12,732 bases of DNA. Source: Usnea hakonensis. Lineage: Eukaryota; Ascomycota; Lecanoromycetes; Lecanorales; Parmeliaceae. A model generated the notes under the pieces. The model had not been told where the DNA came from, did not search any database, and saw only the letters and a program-made list of their open reading frames with translations. Both the position numbers and the translations under genes were made by a program. This document shows, piece after piece, positions 8,601 through 12,732 of this stretch (positions are counted from its first letter, which is position 1; every line of letters begins with the position of its first letter). Location: the NCBI GenBank assembly GCA_013423325.1, contig BLJB01000091.1, forward strand, positions 451-13,182, written 5' to 3'.

Positions 8601-10424
8601 AGTCATCTTCGTGATTGCACATACTTCGCACGGATCACTGGTTTCTACGATAGGAATTGGCTTCTTCAGAGTAGTAACCTTGTGTAGTTGTCTAAGCTTC
8701 GCAGAGCCTAAATGACCAAGACGTCGATGCCAGAGATTGTATAAGTTGTGTTTCTTTGGCACAGCAGCAGTATTGGAATCAAGTGGAGACTCAGATTGGA
8801 TTTCAGGTAGTTGTTGAGTATCGGGGTCGATATTGACCTCTGGTTGAGACTCTGACATGGGCTCCCCCGGATCCGATATAGCAGGCAATACGACAGGGAC
8901 CAAAGACGCTGGTTTGTTGTCCATCGCTGTTAATGCAAACTCCTCTAGTTCGGATGCAAGCTTGTCTACTATGTAAACACCACCGCGGGCAGGAGCTCTA
9001 AGCACTTCGATACCCTTCTTGGTATGTATGTACAAGCCATCGTTGTCGAAACTCCCCCTGAGTCCGCATCTCGTGAACCGCTTTCCCGATAGTAGATTAA
9101 CCCCGAGATTGGGGACGTAAAGCACCTCTGTCAATCGACATTCGCCATTCTGAACCTTCATGGTAATCGTTCCACACTGGACTGAATACAATCTCCCCCC
9201 TCCGACCTTGATCGTTCGCCTTTTGATAGACTTAAGAGGCTCGCTAAAGAGTCGGAGTTGGTCAGTCATGTGGGACGTGGCGCCGGTATCTGCAATCCAA
9301 CTGGATCTGGGAATGGTACTGACAAGTTCCTTGGATAAGGCAGCGATCTCCTCCATATGCTCTTCGTTGTTGGAATCGATATCGATTGATTCGGCGCTGC
9401 TAACGGCAGAAGAATCGTCGGCGTTATATGCTTTGCCTTTATACTTAACAAGCTTGCTGTTCTTTCGTTCGCCTTTCTCCATAAGAGGCTTAGCTAGCTT
9501 TCGAAGCTGACGAAGAAGGGTATAGTCTTTGATGCGATGAGGTCCGTCGCACAGGAAACAGCCGCTCTCTTTAGACTTTGGCTTGTCAGGCTTGGACTTG
9601 TCATTGCGATGCCATGAACGAGATTGGTGGCGATTGCTATCGCCTGAGCTTGCAGAGCCGCGGCGATGAGGAGAACGGTATATTTCCTTCTTGCGATCTT
9701 TATCCTTAGCTGCCATGGCCACTTCGTTGTCTTTGGCCTGGAGTTGAGCTTCCTTTTCTTGTAGCTTGAGAAGAAAAATATCCATATCTTGATGCTTGTT
9801 TGTGATATCTATCTGATTGTCGATAATATCGCGAACTACATCGTATTCCTCAGGCAGGGATTTGAGAAGTGTCTGAAAGCGACGTGCAGGCAAGAAAATG
9901 GCCTTCATATCGGGCTGAAGTCGCGCGACATCTTTGCTCAATGTATAGATCTCAGTATATGTGGCTTCTATACTCTTGTCTGGCGACTTCTTGTAGTTCA
10001 TGAGGTCTACCATCAATTGACGCCCAGTCGTTTGGAGACTCTTCTTGTATTTCTTGTTTAGACTAATCCACATGCCTCTAGCTCTTGTGTTTCCCGTCAA
10101 CATCTCTCCATCTTCATCGTCAATACAATTGAGGATGTGGTATCGAGCCTTTGCATCCATTCTTCGTCCATCGTTTGGAACGGATCCAAATCCTAGTCCC
10201 AAGTTCTTGCCATAAGATTCGGGCTCGAGAACTTGAGTGATTTCAGAAGCACTGCTAGATGGTGTGGAGACCGAAGTGGAAATGGTAGGGGCATTAGCTG
10301 GGTCGACCGCAGGCCATAGATCCTCGCCGATCAGAAAGACTTCCATTTTCCTGAACCACATATCGTAGTTCTTGCGGGTAAGAACGTCGACAGGCCGCTT
10401 GGGACCGGACTTGCTATCGACCAT
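5649..10424 (-). CDS. Copia Gag-Pol polyprotein (Gag, protease, integrase, reverse transcriptase, RNase H)
   Basis: A single 1,591-residue frame with no stop or frameshift between gag and pol. Gag (about 1-300) opens with KNYDMWFRKMEVFL, the UBN2-like copia gag start, and ends in a zinc-knuckle site with C289, C292, H296 but Tyr at 301 where the fourth ligand Cys should be. The aspartic protease has WIADTGATSHM with D379. The integrase zinc region contains LWHRRLGHLG (about 563) and CEVCAITKM. The integrase core has D629 (SIDICGP), D691 (RSDNARE) and E726 (NGVAERG). Reverse transcriptase starts near TWDVVVPPKGAN (about 1070), has SLYGLKQAARDWYE, and carries the active site YVDD at 1237-1240. 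RNase H has AYSDSDYAAD (D1412), TTEAEYMAL (about 1452-1460) and the terminal HGDNQAA and RSKHIDVAYHHVRD motifs. Gag and Pol in one frame matches copia itself and many fungal relatives, so Gag excess must come from some step other than frameshifting. The start ATG at 10424 is the first in the frame and precedes the gag motifs. Confidence 0.97.
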   Translation of the reverse strand: MVDSKSGPKRPVDVLTRKNYDMWFRKMEVFLIGEDLWPAVDPANAPTISTSVSTPSSSASEITQVLEPESYGKNLGLGFGSVPNDGRRMDAKARYHILNCIDDEDGEMLTGNTRARGMWISLNKKYKKSLQTTGRQLMVDLMNYKKSPDKSIEATYTEIYTLSKDVARLQPDMKAIFLPARRFQTLLKSLPEEYDVVRDIIDNQIDITNKHQDMDIFLLKLQEKEAQLQAKDNEVAMAAKDKDRKKEIYRSPHRRGSASSGDSNRHQSRSWHRNDKSKPDKPKSKESGCFLCDGPHRIKDYTLLRQLRKLAKPLMEKGERKNSKLVKYKGKAYNADDSSAVSSAESIDIDSNNEEHMEEIAALSKELVSTIPRSSWIADTGATSHMTDQLRLFSEPLKSIKRRTIKVGGGRLYSVQCGTITMKVQNGECRLTEVLYVPNLGVNLLSGKRFTRCGLRGSFDNDGLYIHTKKGIEVLRAPARGGVYIVDKLASELEEFALTAMDNKPASLVPVVLPAISDPGEPMSESQPEVNIDPDTQQLPEIQSESPLDSNTAAVPKKHNLYNLWHRRLGHLGSAKLRQLHKVTTLKKPIPIVETSDPCEVCAITKMTNKRSRTLAERKPRILALISIDICGPLPVSRLGYEYFLELVDNHSRRTWILPLRKRSDAPIALDKWKLRTELQCSAKLQAVRSDNARELKSILDEWCSTIGIEPEYTIAYNSNQNGVAERGIRTTENQIRAMLQDACLPLEFWPEAADADSYVRNRVATGPVINGEPTSPMQAFTGIKPSIEHLRVWGCKCYSPVDTRSLPEGSRTDKLVNRGRPGVFMGYDENTTSHYRIWAPDRQEVIKHHKVTFSENEKWGSTPLNLKVITPNELPPRRPVGRPRKNAIAASDTITPEKIAAAEPMAVEPAVPAPVNTGNWRAPIIEERVPETIPEDQYVEDQDDSAEVNELTAESTIQTRAKLASLTPPKPAQQFLHVAIPKRKRQDANDEEERDKHRDKIARAMLALLAQDSKDTEDEEWALAAVLDKTAKRFVDKLVIPVPETYEEAIKDPVWGELWLEAIQAELTALISNGTWDVVVPPKGANLVTSKWVFKAKMHVDGTLDKLKARMVARGFSQIYGVDFTDTFAPTIKFDTLRLFLVLVALEDLECHQVDVNNAFTESFLKEVIYMAPPPGVDLPPGQALRIRRSLYGLKQAARDWYERCVKELLKLGFEQCPADPCMLRHRERGIILLIYVDDVCIAARALHQVQWFKDEFRKVFKIKDLGEIKKIFGIRITRNRKKRTLRMDQSHYLSEVLDELNMSADKHNQTKVPISGYDALRPAGPDDRRISPKRYQHKIGKLMWAAMHTRPDISFHVGRLSQYLSDPADHHGQALKTLLRYVRSTIDLGIEYGPFESSGSTSACLKAYSDSDYAADRLNRKSILGYVYMFGGGPISWMSRKQKSVATSTTEAEYMALSTCVKEGLWIAQLLRDLDMSKYLGTQLGQVAIIENVKHEASSPMQLHGDNQAANLLVKDAHISERSKHIDVAYHHVRDTYNKNLIQLNYLPTGDMVADGLTKPLVGEKFKNFVRLLRLQEPRVSGSRLTHTK

Positions 10425-10691
10425 GGTGTTGATCTGGGCCGAGGTGTCCGGTGTAAACTTTGTTGTAATAATAGGTACTGGCCTCTTTGCCAGTCTTCCT
10501 GTCCTCTGACAAGGTAATTGGTAGATCCTCTCTACTGCCGTGCACTTCCTCGTGAAGCTGGTGGTCGATTCCTGTGAAGCCCCTTCACTGCCGTATCGTG
10601 GTCGAATCGGTGAATCCTCTTCACTGCCGTTTTTGCCCTCTGGCAGCGTGGTCGAGCGCTTGACGTGACAGCCACAGGCAGCTTGCGCTAA
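10425..10691 (-). other. Copia leader (5' UTR) with alternating short repeats
   Basis: Between the primer binding site and the polyprotein start there is no open gene. On the plus strand two motifs alternate three times: ACTGCCGT at 10534, 10587 and 10623, and GTGGTCGA at 10561, 10598 and 10648. The region is therefore a degenerate tandem array with units of about 36 to 53 bp. Leaders of LTR elements carry packaging and dimerisation signals; whether this array has such a role is inference. Confidence 0.65.
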
Positions 10692-10706
10692 CCCGGGCTC
10701 ATAACC
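10692..10706 (-). other. Primer binding site, initiator tRNA-Met half-molecule type
   Basis: Directly after the 5' LTR, in the element's sense, the sequence is GGTTATGAGCCCGGG. Its complement contains GGGCTCATAACC, the anticodon arm of eukaryotic initiator tRNA-Met (loop CTCATAA). It does not resemble a tRNA 3' end, which would give a TGG start. Drosophila copia and yeast Ty5 are known to prime from a cleaved 5' half of this tRNA, so the same mechanism is inferred here. Confidence 0.72.
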
Positions 10707-10892
10707 TGTTATGGATTATGGATTGGACTGTCTTAGCATTGATACTAAAGTACGTGCTCAGCAGGAATCAAGATGGCCGGAAGGCCCTACATAGTGCGCT
10801 AGGGCTCTGCCCTAGCGCTAGGCCCGATCCGTTAGCCTGTACCAACTGGATAGCCAAGCAGCGTAGGCTTCTTCCTACCGCTATTTCCAACA
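10707..10892 (-). repeat. 5' LTR (right copy), 186 bp
   Basis: Full-length LTR beginning TGTTATGG and ending CCAACA on the plus strand. It contains a perfect hairpin, GCGCTAGGGC, loop TCT, GCCCTAGCGC, part of which is missing from the left copy. A 60-codon plus-strand open frame in it is not meaningful. Confidence 0.95.
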
Positions 10893-10897
10893 AAAGT
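10893..10897. repeat. Target site duplication, right (AAAGT)
   Basis: Matches the AAAGT at 5427-5431 and directly abuts the right LTR. Confidence 0.9.
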
Positions 10898-10904
10898 TAG
10901 TATT

Positions 10905-11010
10905 AAGTGGAAATTTAGAAAAAATTAGCGCGATTCTTAAAAAAAAATTCCAGGGGCTCTAGGGGGGAGATACCCCCGGAGCCTCCCCTAAAGTTAAAAA
11001 ATTTCCACTT
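10905..11010. repeat. 106-bp nested inverted repeat
   Basis: The outer arms AAGTGGAAATTT (10905-10916) and AAATTTCCACTT (10999-11010) are perfect complements. Inside, 10952-10989 forms a second G/C-rich hairpin in which AGGGGCTC and GAG-CCTCCCCT pair around GGGGG, loop AGATA, CCCCC. No target duplication is clear at its ends, so it may be a small folding element (MITE-like) or the end of a larger repeat. It has no coding capacity. Confidence 0.6.
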
Positions 11011-11038
11011 GATTGATTGATTGATTGATTGATTGATT
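11011..11038. repeat. (GATT)7 microsatellite, possible LINE 3' tail
   Basis: Seven perfect GATT units, reading (AATC)7 on the minus strand. It lies downstream of the minus-strand LINE remnant. Several LINE families end in short tandem repeats instead of poly(A), so it may mark that element's 3' end. Confidence 0.7.
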
Positions 11039-11276
11039 TATACGCCTATGCTAGCTACTTGATGTAAGCTAATGAGGGTGACATTATCGCTAAACCAGCA
11101 GAGCTGGGCGTCGAAGAAACCTGAGGGCGAGCCCCTGGACAAAAATTCCAACTAAACAATACGCTCTTCCTTCTGCTGCGCTCCCGAGGAGTCCCAATAC
11201 ACCACCGCGCATCTTTCTCCTTCTTCACTTCGACTCTTCTAGTCTTTACATTTGTTTCCCTTGACCACCTCTGCCC
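11039..11276 (-). other. Presumed 3' UTR of the LINE remnant
   Basis: About 240 bp between the end of the degenerate LINE frame and the GATT tail. No protein signature is seen on either strand. Assignment as LINE 3' UTR rests on position only. Confidence 0.4.
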
Positions 11277-11999
11277 CTAAAGGCCGGTGCGGTCATTTCT
11301 TTGTACGCCCTTTTTGGGCCTAATAGTCTCCTCTACCCCAAGGGGTAGTCTTGACCGTTGAAGTTGTTCGCTGGCCGTTTCGAAGCTGTTTAACCAGCCT
11401 GAATTAACCATTCATCTTGCTGCTGCCCGGACCCCTTTAGTCGTGGTCAGCATTGTCTGGAAGTCCCTGGTGCCTGCCTCTGCAAGTAACCGTGGTCTAT
11501 CCTTGTGCGATTTCGGACAGAAGAGGAGAATGTGTTTAACATCCTGCTTTCTCCATCCGCATTTGCAGTCGGGGTCGATACCTGGCACCCTCATCTTGTT
11601 GAGGAATGCGTTGAGCCCGATTTTGCCGCTTCTCATTTGCACCGCGACCGAGCTTTCAGCCTTTCTCAACATCTTGTGGTGGTCGAACCTTCCGTTGTAT
11701 AAGTCTCCCGCCTGGGCGGGGGTTCTTGTCGCGCTAGGAATTCCTTATTGATATTTTTCCTATTTCTTGGATCTCCGTTCTCGGAACCAGTCTTGCATTT
11801 TCCGTCTTATGACGTCAATGCTCTGATATTCCTCGACGTCCCTATATGGGTTGACCCATCCTTTCTTCCTTTTTGTGCTGGTGGCCGCTAGGTCCCAGCT
11901 TTTTTCCTTCAGGGCTTTAAGAGCCCAGGCCTCTTTCGTCACCGTAGGTGTAGGCCCTCTTTTCCTTTTCCTGCCTCTGCTACCCTGGAAGTACCGGGG
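11277..11999 (-). pseudogene. C-terminal remnant of a LINE (non-LTR retrotransposon) ORF2
   Basis: One minus-strand frame runs from about 11999 to a stop at 11277-11279, broken by in-frame stops TAG (11760-11762), TAA (11745-11747) and TGA (11412-11414). The central part reads GRFDHHKMLRKAESS, VQMRSGKIGLNAFL, NKMRVPGIDP and then CKCGWRKQDVKHILLFC. That is the C-terminal segment after RNase H of fungal Tad/I-like LINE proteins, with its C-x-C-x8-H-x4-C metal-binding cluster (residues C, C, H, C all present). After the TGA the frame still looks like protein (NSGWLNSFETASEQLQRS). All three stops can be explained by single C-to-T or G-to-A changes from sense codons. The reverse transcriptase and endonuclease parts are missing, so the copy is 5'-truncated, as is common for LINEs. 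Upstream residues (GPTPTVTKEAWALKAL) are less certain. Confidence 0.72.
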
Positions 12000-12056
12000 A
12001 CTCTTTCTATTAAATAAGACTCTTTTTATTAAATAAGACTCTTTCTATTAAATAAG
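12000..12056. repeat. Three tandem 19-bp repeats
   Basis: Units of ACTCTTTCTATTAAATAAG at 12000-12018, 12019-12037 (one C-to-T change) and 12038-12056. They sit where the LINE frame loses protein-like character and may lie at its 5' junction. Confidence 0.85.
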
Positions 12057-12406
12057 ACTTTTAAAGAGAGGTGGTAACTAGAAAGATAACTAGAATTTGG
12101 GGGGAGGAGGCTAGGGGGGCCGTACGGGGGACCGTATAGAGGGGGGGGCCGATATTAAGTCTTAAGGCCAATATCCGGGGCTAAATCTTTAGGCCGATCG
12201 ACTTCGAGACGGGTACCCGTTCTTAGCGGGTACCTACCCTAAGACCCGACCTATTACCTAACTCTCCTGAGACCTAACCCCCCAGAGACCCGACCCACGC
12301 GCGGGTTGGGTTAAAGAGTCAAATTTTAGACCCGACCCAACCCTTTCCGAGGCGTAATAATAATTATAAAAAGATATAAAGAAATATCTATATAGATAGA
12401 TATAAA
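12057..12406. other. Noncoding, G-rich and palindromic stretch
   Basis: No gene is seen. The left half has several G runs (12100-12150). ACGGGTACCCGT (12209-12220) is a perfect 12-bp palindrome and CGGGTACC recurs at 12227-12234. AGACCCGACCC occurs at 12286-12296 and 12328-12338, and GGGTTGGGT (12303-12311) is the complement of ACCCAACCC (12334-12342). The right end is A/T-rich. Likely old repeat DNA of unknown family. Confidence 0.55.
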
Positions 12407-12411
12407 CTAAT
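12407..12411. repeat. Target site duplication, left (CTAAT)
   Basis: CTAAT directly before the solo LTR matches CTAAT at 12577-12581 directly after it. Confidence 0.8.
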
Positions 12412-12576
12412 TGTCACGGTATGCCTCAGGCATGGTTCCCGATTAGGCCTAGCGTGGCTTGGCGCCTTGGCACTCCGCACACATATCGGTTGCACTGTAG
12501 ATACTCTTTCTTACACACATTCAATATTATCAATAAAACCACCACTTTATGAATCCATTCATATTAGTCCTTGACA
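12412..12576. mobile_element. Solo LTR, 165 bp
   Basis: The segment begins TGTCACGG and ends CCTTGACA, so it has TG...CA ends extended to a 5-bp inverted repeat (TGTCA/TGACA). It is flanked by a perfect 5-bp duplication CTAAT. It contains a plus-strand AATAAA (about 12531). No internal retroelement sequence is present, so this is the scar left by recombination between two LTRs. The TGTCA start is frequent in fungal gypsy-type LTRs, but the family cannot be fixed. It is unrelated in sequence to the copia LTR in this window. Confidence 0.78.
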
Positions 12577-12581
12577 CTAAT
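12577..12581. repeat. Target site duplication, right (CTAAT)
   Basis: Pairs with 12407-12411 around the solo LTR. Confidence 0.8.
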
Positions 12582-12732
12582 TATATAGACCTTTATAGAG
12601 TACTACCCTTTTTATAATTACTAATAGTAGGCTAGCGTATATATTTCACGATTAGACCCCTAGACCCTTCCTGTCACGAACAAGTAGTGTGTTAGTGGAG
12701 GACCCCTGCCTTAGCGGGGTCCGGGGCTCTTT
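12582..12732. other. AT-rich flank, nothing recognised
   Basis: No gene is seen. A small stem, GACCCC and GGGGTC around a nine-base loop, lies near 12701-12721; it may be chance. Confidence 0.5.

Larger units (their letters stand above)
5432..10892 (-). mobile_element. Complete Ty1/copia LTR retrotransposon, 5,461 bp
   Basis: The element is bounded by direct LTRs of 167 and 186 bp that begin TGTT and end AACA, with AAAGT duplicated on both sides. It is transcribed on the minus strand, so its 5' LTR is the right-hand copy. Order in the element's own sense: 5' LTR, primer binding site, leader of about 280 nt, one 1,591-codon gag-pol frame, purine tract, 3' LTR. Integrase lies before reverse transcriptase, which defines Ty1/copia (Pseudoviridae) as opposed to Ty3/gypsy. 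The LTRs agree by eye at every base except one 19-bp indel, and the reading frame is unbroken, so insertion was recent and the element may be active. It has inserted into AT-rich repeat DNA, not into a recognisable gene. Confidence 0.97.

Noticed and set aside
10692..10706. Fragment of a tRNA gene
   Set aside because: Only the anticodon-arm portion is present and it abuts the LTR, so it is a primer binding site; acceptor and T arms are absent.
11011..11038. CRISPR-like array
   Set aside because: A simple tetranucleotide repeat without spacers, in a eukaryotic genome.
12412..12576. A degenerate copy of the copia LTR
   Set aside because: Both have TG...CA ends, but the sequences and target duplications differ and no internal similarity is seen.

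Overview
The window looks like a gene-poor, transposon-rich stretch of a filamentous ascomycete (Pezizomycotina-type) genome. The grounds are short spliceosomal introns of 50 to 69 nt with GTAAGT/GTATGT/GTACGT donors and CTGAT/CTAAC branch points, the gene families present, and a mix of an intact Ty1/copia element, a solo LTR and a decayed LINE. No species can be named from the sequence alone.

Left part (1-4403): three genes or gene remains. At the edge is the 5' end of a minus-strand gene whose first 49 residues resemble fungal PEBP-like (phosphatidylethanolamine-binding) proteins. Next is a five-exon citrate synthase family gene (512-2160, minus). I reconstructed it from four introns, and it keeps all three catalytic residues. 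Head-to-head with it across a 730-bp shared promoter is a 2-methylcitrate dehydratase (MmgE/PrpD) homologue (2891-4403, plus), broken by one frameshift near 4050. A citrate synthase, a methylcitrate dehydratase and a PEBP-like protein side by side is the signature of fungal alkylcitrate-type secondary metabolism, best known from maleidride clusters. In that logic the synthase condenses a polyketide or fatty acyl-CoA with oxaloacetate and the dehydratase removes water from the alkylcitrate. No polyketide synthase or fatty acid synthase is visible, so this would be one edge of a cluster, or a decaying remnant. Primary propionate metabolism (methylcitrate cycle) is the main alternative.

Middle (4404-10897): about 1 kb of AT-rich noncoding DNA with short repeats, then a complete 5,461-bp Ty1/copia retrotransposon on the minus strand. 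It has 5-bp target duplications (AAAGT), LTRs identical by eye apart from one 19-bp hairpin indel, a primer binding site that looks like the anticodon arm of initiator tRNA-Met (half-tRNA priming), a purine tract, and one open 1,591-residue Gag-PR-IN-RT-RNaseH polyprotein.

Right part (10898-12732): a transposon graveyard. It holds a 106-bp nested inverted repeat, a (GATT)7 microsatellite that reads as the 3' tail of a minus-strand LINE, the C-terminal remnant of that LINE's ORF2 with three in-frame stops, three 19-bp tandem repeats near its 5' limit, a G-rich palindromic stretch, and a 165-bp solo LTR with a CTAAT target duplication.
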